DNA from: an uncultured Bacteroidales bacterium
Lineage (GTDB): Bacteria; Bacteroidota; Bacteroidia; Bacteroidales; Muribaculaceae
Length of the DNA stretch: 64,000 nt
Direction of reading: 5' to 3'
Assembly: GCA_902777835.1 (NCBI GenBank)
Contig: CACYVC010000005.1
Location: forward strand, 62,001-126,000
Shown here: piece by piece, positions 36,258 through 45,639 of the stretch
How the letters are laid out: each line of letters opens with the position of its first letter
Numbering within the stretch: the first letter of the stretch is position 1
Notes under the pieces: generated by a model
What the model was told of the DNA's origin: nothing
The model's input: only the letters and a program-made list of their open reading frames with translations
Database searches by the model: none
Made by a program: the position numbers and the translations under genes

Positions 36258-38039
36258 CTACATACGCTCGGGAACTTCAATTCCCAACAATGAGAAAGCG
36301 CGCTTGATGACGCTTGCTACAGTGCGAGAGAGCTCCAGGCGGAACACTTTCACGTTCTCGTCTTCCTCCTTTAGGATGCTATAGTCATGGTAGAACTGGT
36401 TAAACTCCTTGGCAAGTTCGTAAGTGTAGTTCGCAATAAGTGCAGGACTGTAGGTCTTTCCAGCCTCTTCAACCACAGCAGGGAAGTCAGCTACACGTTG
36501 AATTATGGCGATTTCCTTGTCATTAGGAGTGACAGCTTCCACATTAAGCATTGGCAAATTGTCGCCAGCCTTGCGCTGCAGCGACTGGATGCGAGCGTAG
36601 GTATATTGGATGAAAGGACCTGTGTTGCCATTGAAGTCGATACTCTCTTCAGGGTTGAAAAGCATGTTCTTGCGTGGATCAACCTTAAGGATGAAATACT
36701 TGAGTGCACCCATGCCAATGATGCGTGCCACTTCGCGCTTCTCATCATCGGTCATGTCCTCGAGGCGGTCGCTTGTCATCGCCATAGCGTCGTCAACCAT
36801 CTTGTCCATAAGGTCGTCGGCATCAACCACTGTTCCCTCGCGTGATTTCATCTTGCCGTGAGGCAACTCAACCATACCATAAGAGAAGTGAATAAGGTTC
36901 TTTCCCCACTTGAAGCCTAATTTGTCAAGCAAGAGCGACAACACCTGGAAGTGGTAGTTCTGCTCATTGCCTACCACATATATCATCTTGTCGATGGGAT
37001 AATCTTGATAGCGAAGCTTGGCGGTGCCTATATCTTGAGTCATATATACGCTGGTGCCATCACTGCGGAGCAAGAGTTTGTGGTCAAGACCATCAGGGGT
37101 AAGGTCGGCCCACACGCTGTTGTCTTCCTTGCGGTAGAACACGCCTTTCTCAAGGCCTTCTTCAACTTTTTCTTTACCCTCAAGATAGGTCTGACTCTCG
37201 TAGTAAATCTTGTCAAAATCTACGCCCATGCGCTTGTAAGTCTCGTCAAAGCCAGCATAAACCCAAGAGTTCATCTTCTCCCACAGACTGCGCACCTCGG
37301 GATCATTATCCTCCCATTTCTTGAGCATCTCGCGGGCCTCCTGCATGAGTGTTGACTGCTTCTCGGCTTCTTCCTCGCTGATGCCTTGAGAGGCTGCTAT
37401 CTCCTTGATTTCGGCCTTGTACTTCTTGTCAAAAAGCACATAGAAGTCGCCAATCAGGTGATCGCCCTTCTTGCCCGTGCTCTCGGGAGTCGCTCCGTTG
37501 CCCCACTTCTGCCATGCAAGCATCGACTTGCAGATGTGAATTCCGCGGTCGTTAACGATGTTGGTCTTAACCACCTTGTTGCCATTGGCCTTCATAATCT
37601 GCGACAAGCTGAAACCCAACAGGTTGTTACGCACGTGACCCAAGTGAAGTGGCTTGTTGGTATTGGGCGAACTATATTCAATCATCACAAGTTTGCTCTC
37701 AGGAGTTTCCTGCTTAAAACCGTAGTTCTCATCACGGCATATATTGTCGAGTAACTGAGCCCAGAACGAAGGCTTGATAGTGATGTTTAGGAAGCCCTTG
37801 ATAACGTTGAATTTCTCCACAGCTTCGCAGTGAGCAGCCAAATACTCGCCAATCTCTTGCGCTGTAGCGTCTGGTGCCTTGTGCGAGGCCTTCAGGAAGG
37901 GAAAAACCACGATGGTCAGGTTTCCCTCAAACTCCTTGCGAGTGGCTTGGGGCACAATGGTTTGTGGCTCAACTGTTAAGCCATATAATTCATTAACCGC
38001 CTGTGCGGTAGCTTGTGAAAGTATATTCTCAATTGACAT
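36258..38039 (-). CDS. argS: Arginyl-tRNA synthetase
   Basis: Class I aminoacyl-tRNA synthetase charging tRNA-Arg. It has an N-terminal additional domain (about 1-105), then the HIGH-type signature in SSPNTNKPLHLGHVRNN. The Rossmann core and the KMSKS-equivalent KMKSREGTVVDADDL follow. The C-terminal DALR anticodon-binding domain ends with LSLLGIEVPERM. The length of 593 aa is normal. The ATG at 38039 gives the family start MSIENILSQATAQAV. The upstream 243-bp region, shared with a divergent transporter, contains a 7-nt AGATGTA repeat. Confidence 0.96.
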   Translation of the reverse strand: MSIENILSQATAQAVNELYGLTVEPQTIVPQATRKEFEGNLTIVVFPFLKASHKAPDATAQEIGEYLAAHCEAVEKFNVIKGFLNITIKPSFWAQLLDNICRDENYGFKQETPESKLVMIEYSSPNTNKPLHLGHVRNNLLGFSLSQIMKANGNKVVKTNIVNDRGIHICKSMLAWQKWGNGATPESTGKKGDHLIGDFYVLFDKKYKAEIKEIAASQGISEEEAEKQSTLMQEAREMLKKWEDNDPEVRSLWEKMNSWVYAGFDETYKRMGVDFDKIYYESQTYLEGKEKVEEGLEKGVFYRKEDNSVWADLTPDGLDHKLLLRSDGTSVYMTQDIGTAKLRYQDYPIDKMIYVVGNEQNYHFQVLSLLLDKLGFKWGKNLIHFSYGMVELPHGKMKSREGTVVDADDLMDKMVDDAMAMTSDRLEDMTDDEKREVARIIGMGALKYFILKVDPRKNMLFNPEESIDFNGNTGPFIQYTYARIQSLQRKAGDNLPMLNVEAVTPNDKEIAIIQRVADFPAVVEEAGKTYSPALIANYTYELAKEFNQFYHDYSILKEEDENVKVFRLELSRTVASVIKRAFSLLGIEVPERM

Positions 38040-38092
38040 AATATTATATGTGTTTATAGATTTCCAAACTGCAAAATTACAAAAAAGTTTTT

Positions 38093-38113
38093 AGATGTAA
38101 GATGGAAGATGTA
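38093..38113. repeat. 7-nt repeat array (AGATGTA)
   Basis: Three contiguous units, AGATGTA, AGATGGA, AGATGTA, in the divergent argS-transporter gap. Looser CAGTTTT/ACTGATA-type heptamers continue to about 38195. Confidence 0.6.
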
Positions 38114-38204
38114 AGAAATCAGTTTCCTATTATCAGTTTTTTTGTGATTTTGAATATTTGACCGAAAACTGACAACTAATTACTGATATCTGAAATCTTT
38201 TTAC

Positions 38205-38212
38205 TATCTTTG
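38205..38212 (+). promoter_or_regulatory. -7 element of the 38284 transporter gene
   Basis: TATCTTTG on the plus strand, followed by CACTTT. This is a strong match to the Bacteroidota -7 box, 71 bp before the start codon; no clear TTTG lies at -33. Confidence 0.55.
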
Positions 38213-38283
38213 CACTTTAAAATAAAAGATTTGCAACACCTATTGAAAAAGGTGGAAAAAACTGAATACTATTTTTTGAGGCA

Positions 38284-39960
38284 ATGAATTGGTTCACAGA
38301 TATATTGACTGGTACTGGAGTGGCACATTCCATTTTTATCTACGCCATAGTGATTGCTCTTGGTGTGATTTTAGGCAAGGTAAAGATAAAAGGCATCTCG
38401 CTTGGTGCCACATTTGTGCTCTTTGTGGGCATCCTTGCTGGACATTTGGGTCTAGAGATTGACACGAATACCCTGAAATTCATCCAAGAGTTTGGTCTCA
38501 TTTTGTTCATCTTCTCCATAGGTCTTCAGGTTGGTCCATCATTCTTCTCGTCGTTCAAACACGGTGGCTTGCTGCTCAATGGACTGGCTGTCACTATTAT
38601 ATTCCTAAATATCACCGTAGCATTAGGCATCTATTTTGGCATAGGCGGAGTTAATATCACCGACATGGTGGGAATTCTCTCTGGTGCTGTCACTAATACG
38701 CCTGGACTCGGTGCTGCTCAACAGACCCTTATTGAGACCCAAGGCGATGCCGCAATACCTCTCAACGAGTCGATGTCGATGGGTTATGCAGCAGCCTACC
38801 CTCTTGGCGTTGTGGGCATTATATTATCATTCATTGTGCTGAAAGCGATTTTCAATATTGGTGTTGACAAAGAAGCAAAAGAGATTGAAGACGAAAACAC
38901 CAACTCTCAACTTCAGCCACACCTTGTGACATATAAGGTTACAAACCAACTCATTATAGGCAAGACCATCCATCACCTGCATCAGATTATTGACCACAAC
39001 TTCATCATCTCACGCATCCGCAAGGGTGATGGTCATGTTCACATCCCTGTGAGCGAGACGATTATCGAAGAGGGCGACCTACTGCTTGTGGTAATGAGTC
39101 AGCAAGACGAGGAGATGTTCGACGCTGTGCTCGGGCCTCACGAGAAGATGGACTGGAAAGCCGATCCTGATCCAGTGACAGCAAGGCACATACTCGTGAC
39201 TAAGAGTGAGTTGTCGGGGCGCAAACTCGGTTCGTTGCGCTTGCGCATGGGTTACAAAGTCAACGTCACTCGCGTGCACCGTGCCGGTCTTGACCTGCTC
39301 GCCAGCCCAAATCTTGCCTTGCAGGTGGGAGACCGCCTCACCGTGGTTGGCAACATTAACGACATCAACCGCCTTGCCAAGCGCATGGGCAACTCTGAGA
39401 AAACCCTTGACCACCCCAACATCTTCACGATGTTCATTGGCATTGTGCTGGGCATCATTTTGGGTAGCATACCACTTATGCTGCCAGGCATGAGTGTTCC
39501 TATGAAACTTGGTTTGGCTGGTGGACCACTCATCGTGGCAATCCTGCTCGGACGTTATGGCTACAAATTCAAACTCATCACCTACACTAGCAGCAGCTCC
39601 AACCTGCTGTTGCGCGAACTCGGCATCTGCCTCTTCCTCGCAAGCGTGGGCATCGCCGCTGGCGGAAACTTTGCCGAAACGGTGTTTAACGCTCAAGGTG
39701 CGCGGTGGGTACTTTATGGTTTCATGATTACTTTCATACCATTGTTGATTGTCACAATCGTGGCGCGCGGCAAGTTCAAACTCAACTACTGCACCATAAT
39801 GGGAATGGTGTCAGGCGCAACTACCGACCCTCCCGCCCTAGCCTACGCTAACAAAACGGCAAGCAACGACGCTCCAGCAGTGGCTTATAGTACCGTCTAT
39901 CCACTCACCATGTTCCTGCGAGTGATAACGGCCCAGCTTATCATCCTAGCACTGGCGTGA
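38284..39960 (+). CDS. Putative transporter, AspT/YidE family with two RCK_C domains
   Basis: Inner-membrane protein of the AspT/YbjL/YidE exchanger family. Two hydrophobic halves (about 1-200 and 380-558) flank two TrkA-C/RCK_C-like domains (about 215-375; VTNQLIIGKTIHHLHQI, GRKLGSLRLRMGYKVNVTR, LQVGDRLTVVGN). Each half has the family's glycine-rich repeat: SGAVTNTPGLGAAQQTL in the first and SGATTDPPALAYA in the second, supporting internal duplication. The length of 558 aa is typical. The substrate is unknown; aspartate/alanine exchange is known only for AspT itself. MarC follows after 76 bp on the same strand. Confidence 0.9.
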   Translation: MNWFTDILTGTGVAHSIFIYAIVIALGVILGKVKIKGISLGATFVLFVGILAGHLGLEIDTNTLKFIQEFGLILFIFSIGLQVGPSFFSSFKHGGLLLNGLAVTIIFLNITVALGIYFGIGGVNITDMVGILSGAVTNTPGLGAAQQTLIETQGDAAIPLNESMSMGYAAAYPLGVVGIILSFIVLKAIFNIGVDKEAKEIEDENTNSQLQPHLVTYKVTNQLIIGKTIHHLHQIIDHNFIISRIRKGDGHVHIPVSETIIEEGDLLLVVMSQQDEEMFDAVLGPHEKMDWKADPDPVTARHILVTKSELSGRKLGSLRLRMGYKVNVTRVHRAGLDLLASPNLALQVGDRLTVVGNINDINRLAKRMGNSEKTLDHPNIFTMFIGIVLGIILGSIPLMLPGMSVPMKLGLAGGPLIVAILLGRYGYKFKLITYTSSSSNLLLRELGICLFLASVGIAAGGNFAETVFNAQGARWVLYGFMITFIPLLIVTIVARGKFKLNYCTIMGMVSGATTDPPALAYANKTASNDAPAVAYSTVYPLTMFLRVITAQLIILALA

Positions 39961-39999
39961 AACAAGGAGGTAAGTTAATGAATTTAAACACTAAATGTC

Positions 40000-40034
40000 A
40001 TTATGCATTTTGCATTATGAATTATGCATTAGAT
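40000..40034. repeat. 7-nt repeat array (ATTATGC)
   Basis: Five units in a row of the ATTATGC type (with ATTTTGC, ATTATGA, ATTAGAT variants), ending three bases before the ATG of the MarC gene. Confidence 0.82.
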
Positions 40035-40036
40035 AA

Positions 40037-40606
40037 ATGAATTTCTCTCAGATATTAAGTTCGGCATTGGTGCTGCTCAGCATCATTGATATTGTGGGCT
40101 CAGTGCCCATTATAATGGATTTGCGCTCTAAAGGTCGCGAAGTAAATGCTTGGAAAGCAACAATATACTCTGCCATCCTAATGGTGGGATTCTATTACGG
40201 CGGCTACTGGATTCTCGAGATTTTCAACTGCAACATCCAGTCGTTTGCCGCAGCTGGCGGCTTCTTGATGTTCCTAATGGCGCTTGAGATGATTCTCGAT
40301 GTGGAAATCTTCAAGAACAACACTCCAGGCGGCGGGGCAACACTTGTCCCCATGGTGTTCCCGCTCATTGCAGGGGCTGGAGTACTCACCACACTAATCT
40401 CACTCAAGGCTATGTATGCCGACGTGAACATACTCATTGGCTTAGCGATCAATATGGTGTGGGTGTTTGTCGTCATTAAGTCCACCGACAAGATACAAAA
40501 GTTCCTTGGCGAAGGAGGCATCTTCTTCCTGCGTAAGTTCTTCGGCATCATCTTACTTGCCATGTCGGTAAAGATGATGAGCGAAAACCTTGCTAAATTG
40601 TTCTAA
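40037..40606 (+). CDS. MarC family integral membrane protein
   Basis: Small polytopic protein of the MarC/UPF0056 family. The E. coli namesake is not needed for antibiotic resistance, and the function is unknown. About six hydrophobic segments are visible; family landmarks include SIIDIVGSVPIIMDL near the N-terminus and TLVPMVFPLIAGAGVLTTLI in the middle. The length of 189 aa is at the lower end of the family. It lies between the AspT-like transporter and porV on the same strand. Confidence 0.92.
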   Translation: MNFSQILSSALVLLSIIDIVGSVPIIMDLRSKGREVNAWKATIYSAILMVGFYYGGYWILEIFNCNIQSFAAAGGFLMFLMALEMILDVEIFKNNTPGGGATLVPMVFPLIAGAGVLTTLISLKAMYADVNILIGLAINMVWVFVVIKSTDKIQKFLGEGGIFFLRKFFGIILLAMSVKMMSENLAKLF

Positions 40607-40719
40607 CACGCCAAAAAGAACAATCCACTACTTTCATTTATGAAAGACAAAATACAATAAAAGCGGCATATTGGAGTTATATATACATAATGAAACTCTA
40701 ATTTGTCTGTTTTTTGATT

Positions 40720-41910
40720 ATGAAGAAATCATCAAGAATACTCGTGGCACTGGCGTTGCTGATGACTAGCACCGCAGTTTTTGCCGACGATGACATTGTA
40801 AAAGAAGAATTCAACCCAATCACCACTGGCGTAACATCGCTGAGCATCACACCCGATGCACGTGGTGCTTCAATGGGTGACCAGGGTGCCGCTACCGACC
40901 CCGACGTGAACTCGCAATTCTGGAACCCATCAAAATATGCTTTTGCCTATAGCAAGGCAGGTGTTTCTATATCATACACCCCCTGGCTGCGCAAACTCGT
41001 AAACGACATCTTCCTTGCAAACCTTTCGGGTTACTGGAAGATAGGTAGTAACGACAATCAATCGGTGAGTGCGTCTATGCGTTATTTCTCTCTTGGTGAA
41101 ATCAACAGTGCCGACGATGGCGGCAACTCACTGGCAAGCATCAACCCCTTTGAGATGGCGTTCGACGTTGGTTACTCACGCAAGTTGAGTGAGAAATTCT
41201 CTATGGGCGTAGTGCTGCGTTACATCTATAGCGACCTGGGATACTCCAGCTACAGCGGTACCGACCAGACTACTGGCGCTTCGGCATTCTCAGCCGACAT
41301 TTCAGGCTTCCTCTGCACCTATCCTATGGTAGGACGCAACGAGTGCCAATGGACTCTGGGTTTCAATATCTCTAACATCGGTTCAAAGGTGAGTTACAAC
41401 GGCGGTGATGACCCCGCATTCTTACCCACCAATTTCAAACTCGGTACTGCGTTCACCTTCCCACTTGCCGACTACCACAACCTCACACTCAGTGGTGAGC
41501 TCAACAAACTGCTTGTGCCGGCACGTCCGCGCTTGACAAACTATGAGAACCAAGAGGCTTATGAGCAGGCATTGCAGAATTGGAAGGACATGTCGTCAAT
41601 TACGGGTATCTTCAAGTCATTTAACGATGCTCCCGGCGGCTTCAAAGAGGAGTTGCGAGAGATAAACTTCTCGATTGGTGCTGAATATAGTTACAATCAA
41701 CAGTTCTTCTTGCGTGGCGGTTACTTCAGCGAGAACAAGTACAAGGGTAATCGTAAGTACTTCGGTCTCGGTGCCGGATTTGCGCTCAGTGTCATAAAGC
41801 TCGACGCTGCCTACATGATTGCAACAGCACAGAACAGCCCACTCGACCAAACACTGAGGTTCACCCTTACGTTTGACATGGACGGCATACGCAACTTGTT
41901 TAACAAGTAA
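40720..41910 (+). CDS. porV: Type IX secretion system outer-membrane protein PorV
   Basis: PorV (LptO) is an outer-membrane beta-barrel of the T9SS that carries cargo from the SprA channel to the attachment complex, interacting with C-terminal sorting domains. Here the signal peptide MKKSSRILVALALLMTSTAV-FA is followed by the typical FNPITTGVTSLSITPDARGA (residues 23-42 or so), MGDQGAATDPDVNSQFWNPS and a C-terminal FTLTFDMDGIRNLF. I use the ATG at 40720 rather than the TTG two codons upstream. With 396 aa it is of normal size. It supplies the route for the three giant proteins at 7546-25613. A terminator-like inverted repeat follows. Confidence 0.94.
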   Translation: MKKSSRILVALALLMTSTAVFADDDIVKEEFNPITTGVTSLSITPDARGASMGDQGAATDPDVNSQFWNPSKYAFAYSKAGVSISYTPWLRKLVNDIFLANLSGYWKIGSNDNQSVSASMRYFSLGEINSADDGGNSLASINPFEMAFDVGYSRKLSEKFSMGVVLRYIYSDLGYSSYSGTDQTTGASAFSADISGFLCTYPMVGRNECQWTLGFNISNIGSKVSYNGGDDPAFLPTNFKLGTAFTFPLADYHNLTLSGELNKLLVPARPRLTNYENQEAYEQALQNWKDMSSITGIFKSFNDAPGGFKEELREINFSIGAEYSYNQQFFLRGGYFSENKYKGNRKYFGLGAGFALSVIKLDAAYMIATAQNSPLDQTLRFTLTFDMDGIRNLFNK

Positions 41911-41935
41911 TTTTCAAAAGTTAAATTTTGATATA

Positions 41936-41983
41936 AGAAAAAGGAAGAGAAAGTTGCAAAAGCACCTTTTTGTTCCTTTTTCT
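41936..41983 (+). terminator. Probable terminator downstream of porV
   Basis: AGAAAAAGGAA (41936-41946) is complementary to TTCCTTTTTCT (41973-41983) around a 26-nt loop. AT-rich and without a strong T-run after it, so only moderately convincing. Confidence 0.5.
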
Positions 41984-42040
41984 CATTCTTATAGAAGAGA
42001 TTGCAATGCTTGAAATCATTGCACTGTCTTCGATAAACAA

Positions 42041-42096
42041 CGATAAACGACCAACGATAAACGATAAACGATAAACGACCAACGATAAACGATAAA
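42041..42096. repeat. 7-nt repeat array (CGATAAA)
   Basis: Eight contiguous heptamers: six exact CGATAAA and two identical CGACCAA variants at units 2 and 6. Another CGATAAA lies three bases to the left. The array ends five bases before the ispF start codon. Confidence 0.92.
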
Positions 42097-42101
42097 CGAA
42101 T

Positions 42102-42578
42102 ATGCGCATAGGATACGGCTTCGACGTTCACCGCCTGGTAGAAGGCAGAGAGTTATGGATTGGTGGCGTGAAAATCGACCACGACAAGGGACTGCTGGGA
42201 CATAGCGATGCCGATGTGGCAATTCATGCCCTTTGCGACGCGCTGCTCGGTGCAGCAGCTCTGCGCGACATAGGCTATCACTTCCCCGACAGCGACCCAC
42301 AATACAAGGGAATCGACAGTCGCAAACTCCTGCGTGAAGTGATGCGTCTGCTAGGCGAGAAAGGCTACACGCTGGGCAACTGCGATATCACCATCTGCGC
42401 CGAGCAGCCCAAGATGAACCCGCACATCCCAGCCATGCAGCAGCAGCTTGCAGAGTGCATGGACTGCGACCCATCACAGGTGTCCATCAAAGCCACTACC
42501 ACCGAGCGCCTAGGCTACACCGGCCGTGGCGAAGGCATAGCCGCCCACGCCGTAGCAATTATAATGCACAAAGCATGA
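42102..42578 (+). CDS. ispF: 2-C-methyl-D-erythritol 2,4-cyclodiphosphate synthase
   Basis: Forms MEcPP from CDP-ME 2-phosphate in the non-mevalonate pathway; trimeric zinc enzyme. The metal ligands D and H are in GYGFDVHRL (residues 8 and 10), the third ligand and loop in [19 protein letters not shown], then [18 protein letters not shown] and a C-terminal [20 protein letters not shown]. The length of 158 aa is normal. The last residues (IIMHKA) and the region after the stop blend into an ATTATGC-like repeat and then a 9-nt CTAG array. It converges with glpB. Confidence 0.97.
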   Translation: MRIGYGFDVHRLVEGRELWIGGVKIDHDKGLLGHSDADVAIHALCDALLGAAALRDIGYHFPDSDPQYKGIDSRKLLREVMRLLGEKGYTLGNCDITICAEQPKMNPHIPAMQQQLAECMDCDPSQVSIKATTTERLGYTGRGEGIAAHAVAIIMHKA

Positions 42579-42581
42579 ATT

Positions 42582-42640
42582 GTTTAGATTATCTAGAGGA
42601 TCTAAACTATCTAGTAGTTCTAGACAACTGATAACTGACA
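42582..42640. repeat. 9-nt repeat array (TCTAG) followed by 7-nt CAGTTAT-type units, ispF-glpB gap
   Basis: TTAG or CTAG/CTAA words recur at 42584, 42593, 42602, 42611 and 42620, exact 9-nt spacing. They include the inverted pair GTTTAGAT/ATCTAAAC (42582-42607). Two or three AACTGAT/AACTGAC heptamers follow. Confidence 0.82.
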
Positions 42641-42641
42641 A

Positions 42642-43880
42642 TCACATCTGCCTTGCCACCTGCAGGGCAGTCATTACTGCTACACCAGTGTCATCGGCGA
42701 GTTTGAGGCTATTATGGCCACTCAATATTGAGCCAATAGCATAGAGGTTCTCTATGACTTGACCATCCTTGATGGCATGAAACTCGTTATCTGTTGCAAC
42801 GCCAAATTCCATATATGGTTGGGCGTCAAACATACATTCCTTGCTCCATTCGCCTCGCTTGCCTACATAGTCCACGTCAAGTCCAAAAATAGGTTCTACA
42901 ATTCCCTCTTCGCTCGACTGAAGTCCTCCACTCATGAACGACCCTGTTGCAAGCACAAAGTTATCGGCGACAATATCCTGGTCGGGGAAGTTTTTAGCTT
43001 CAACACTCACTACCCTATTATCTACTATCTTGCCGTTTTTCACCATACTACCCAGCAAGAATGTGCCACCATTTTTCACAAAGAGTTTACGCAGCTTCGA
43101 TAGTAGGAAAGAACCTGCGATGCTTGGGGGCAGAGTGGACACAAACTTCACTGGAGCCTTAACTTGATGAGCAATCTTAGCTGCTGTGTCGTCGCCATCA
43201 AGTCCAAAAACTGCTGGCAACACTACAACCTCAGCATCGCCCATGTTAGACCTAATCTTGCGTGCCAAGTCATTGAGCACGCCATCATTCTGCATGAGCT
43301 TGGCAACAGCAGTAGAGCGCATCACAGTGGGGTTGCTAGTAAGTTTATCCACAGTGCCTAACTTTATGTCACACATATGGCAATCACAACCCAGGCGGGT
43401 CATCGCAGCTGCTATGAAATCGGCCGAGAAATCAAGGAATCCATGAATATTGACAAGCGCCACCTTGCGCCAAGGCAAAGAGTTAGCATCATCGGTCGTC
43501 ACATAATTGTCGAGAGTAAGCCATGAGGGGCGCAAGAGGCCCATCGGTGTCATGCGATAATGGTTGTGACTGCTGTCGCCATAAAAATTCAACCCTGCAC
43601 CCGAGAATATCACTGGAGCCATAGCCGAGTTATGCGCTACATTCGACACGCCCATCTTTGAATAAGGGTGATTGGGACTAAGACCACCTATCGCATCGAG
43701 AGGCCGTAACACCTCATTACCCTGCTCGTCAAAGCCAAGCAGGTCGATAGATCCAGAACTGAAGTTGAGTTTGCTCTGTCCTTTCACCATCAGGGCAACG
43801 TTCTTGCCATTAGCGGCAAGGGCTATTCCACACGAGATGGCACTCATTCCGCCACCTATCACTATCACATCATATCTCAT
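42642..43880 (-). CDS. glpB: Anaerobic glycerol-3-phosphate dehydrogenase subunit B
   Basis: Flavin-containing subunit that with GlpA oxidises glycerol 3-phosphate to dihydroxyacetone phosphate. The N-terminal Rossmann motif is VIVIGGGMSAISCGIALAAN; later landmarks are LNFSSGSIDLLG, FVLATGSFMSGGLQ and the C-terminal AIGSILSGHNSL. The length of 412 aa is normal. It begins 7 bp after glpA ends, so the two are an operon. The usual third subunit GlpC (iron-sulfur membrane anchor) is not encoded next to them here: the gene beyond glpB is ispF on the other strand. Confidence 0.93.
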   Translation of the reverse strand: MRYDVIVIGGGMSAISCGIALAANGKNVALMVKGQSKLNFSSGSIDLLGFDEQGNEVLRPLDAIGGLSPNHPYSKMGVSNVAHNSAMAPVIFSGAGLNFYGDSSHNHYRMTPMGLLRPSWLTLDNYVTTDDANSLPWRKVALVNIHGFLDFSADFIAAAMTRLGCDCHMCDIKLGTVDKLTSNPTVMRSTAVAKLMQNDGVLNDLARKIRSNMGDAEVVVLPAVFGLDGDDTAAKIAHQVKAPVKFVSTLPPSIAGSFLLSKLRKLFVKNGGTFLLGSMVKNGKIVDNRVVSVEAKNFPDQDIVADNFVLATGSFMSGGLQSSEEGIVEPIFGLDVDYVGKRGEWSKECMFDAQPYMEFGVATDNEFHAIKDGQVIENLYAIGSILSGHNSLKLADDTGVAVMTALQVARQM

Positions 43881-43887
43881 GGCATCA

Positions 43888-45507
43888 TTATTTTGAATTA
43901 TTCATATTCAGTCCGCATAGACCTTCATAAATTAGTGTCGTGAGTTGAGCCTCGCTGAGGGTAGAGCCCCACGCCACAGGACGCATGCCCTTCCAGCGTT
44001 CGTTCATAAACGACGCCAGGTCGGCAAGTACAGCCTCGGCATCACCACCTGCCTTGCACAGCAATGTAGCGGCGCGGCAAGCACAAAGCTTGCCCTGACA
44101 CGACCCCATACCCATGCGGGTGCGGCGGCGCAAGTTGGTGAGATTGCTCACGTGCAGTTTCTCGATGGCATATTTCATCTCACCCACGCTGGCATGCTCA
44201 CATTCACACACCATTGCTTTGTCCTCAGCGCTCTTTTCCTTAATTTCTTTAGTCAACGAGCCATGACGGTCCTGAGCCGCCTTCACCGTGACAGCGTGCT
44301 GATGACCTCGCTTCTTGGGGGCCTTCTCGTCACTGCCTGGCAATGGCAGGATAGCGGTAGTGCAGGCACCCACTTTGTTGATCTTTTGGCACACCAAGTC
44401 GGTGGCCCTTTCGGCCATGAGCCTATAGGTCATCAGCTTGCCACCAGTGATGGTGATGAATCCGTCCATGCCATCACGCTCCTTATGGTCGAGACACACA
44501 ATGCCGCGGCTGATGCTGCGACCCGACGGATCGTCGTCGCTGGCAACCAGTGGACGCACACCGGCATAAGCGCGCAAGATGCGCGTGCGTGCCAATGTGG
44601 GCACCATTTTAACGCCCTCTTTGAGCAGTATCTCCACTTCTTCGGGAGTAACACGCATGTTATCAATCTCTGTGATGGGCACGCGGTCACTTGTGGTGCC
44701 AAGCATACTCACTATCTTGTCAGGAACCAGGATGTCGCCGTTGGCAGGCTTGCGGCAGCGGTTGATAACCATGTTGTTAACACGGCGACTGAAGATGAGT
44801 AGCGAGCCCTTTGCTGGGAACATATTGATGATAATACCAGCTTGCTTAGCAATGAGTGTGCCCCAAATGCCGGCAGCATTAACGGTGACAGGAGCATAGG
44901 CTGTGCTAATCTCACCTGTGAGGTTATTACGCAGCTTCACACCTATCACACGGGCATTCTCAACTATCATCTCAATAACCTCATGATAAGTGAGTGCCAC
45001 AGCGCCATAACGGCGAGCATCGAGCAGATTGGCGGTCGTCAAAGTGAAAGGGTCGATAGAAGCATCAGGCACTCGCACTGCGCCTATTATCGTTGGGTTG
45101 ACCGAGGGTTCTATCATTCGTGCCTCGGCGGGATCGATAATCTCAGCATTGATGCCAGCCCGCAGACATGCCTCAACGAAGGTCGCCTGATAGGCCAAGT
45201 CGTCATCGGGAAGGGTGACAAACAAGCCATCGGTCTCTTCAATGCAGTGGCGGGCAATTTGGCGCAATATCATGTTCTCGCCTATGCACTCCTCGGCGCT
45301 CTCCTGGTCGGTGACGGCATAGCGCGCTCCACTGTGCAGCAAGCCGTGGTTACGGCCCGTGGCGCCGTGAGTGAAGTCGAAGCGCTCCACCAGCAGCACC
45401 TTCAGGCCACGCAGCGCGCAGTCTCGTGCCGTGCCGGCTCCAGTGATGCCACCACCTATTATTATGACATCATATTCTTGAGTAAAAGGATTGTTATTCT
45501 CTTGCAT
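43888..45507 (-). CDS. glpA: Anaerobic glycerol-3-phosphate dehydrogenase subunit A
   Basis: Catalytic FAD subunit of the anaerobic sn-glycerol-3-phosphate dehydrogenase. The FAD-binding motif is DVIIIGGGITGAGTARDCAL. DAO-fold features include GATGRNHGLLHSGARY and ITGGKLMTYRLMAERATDLV. The C-terminal BFD-like [2Fe-2S] domain shows cysteines in VCECEHASVGEM and GSCQGKLCACR. The length of 539 aa matches the family. The ATG at 45507 is followed by MQENNNPFTQEY. It is first in the glpAB operon; a -7 box TATCTTTG lies about 50 bp upstream. Confidence 0.95.
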   Translation of the reverse strand: MQENNNPFTQEYDVIIIGGGITGAGTARDCALRGLKVLLVERFDFTHGATGRNHGLLHSGARYAVTDQESAEECIGENMILRQIARHCIEETDGLFVTLPDDDLAYQATFVEACLRAGINAEIIDPAEARMIEPSVNPTIIGAVRVPDASIDPFTLTTANLLDARRYGAVALTYHEVIEMIVENARVIGVKLRNNLTGEISTAYAPVTVNAAGIWGTLIAKQAGIIINMFPAKGSLLIFSRRVNNMVINRCRKPANGDILVPDKIVSMLGTTSDRVPITEIDNMRVTPEEVEILLKEGVKMVPTLARTRILRAYAGVRPLVASDDDPSGRSISRGIVCLDHKERDGMDGFITITGGKLMTYRLMAERATDLVCQKINKVGACTTAILPLPGSDEKAPKKRGHQHAVTVKAAQDRHGSLTKEIKEKSAEDKAMVCECEHASVGEMKYAIEKLHVSNLTNLRRRTRMGMGSCQGKLCACRAATLLCKAGGDAEAVLADLASFMNERWKGMRPVAWGSTLSEAQLTTLIYEGLCGLNMNNSK

Positions 45508-45554
45508 TTCGAGAGAGTTGTTCGTTTAATTTTTAAAGGCTATGAACCAAACGA

Positions 45555-45562
45555 CAAAGATA
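45555..45562 (-). promoter_or_regulatory. -7 element of glpAB
   Basis: TATCTTTG on the minus strand, 48 bp before the glpA ATG. No clear -33 TTTG is seen at the usual distance. Confidence 0.5.
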
Positions 45563-45639
45563 CAACAAAAATAATCTTCCACATCGTTTTTAACCCTTTT
45601 TATTAACACTTTTCAAAAAAATCATCCTATCGGTGTCAA

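Noticed and set aside
44842-45606. 254-codon plus-strand frame opposite glpA
   Set aside because: Shadow of GlpA, whose FAD and iron-sulfur motifs are intact on the other strand.
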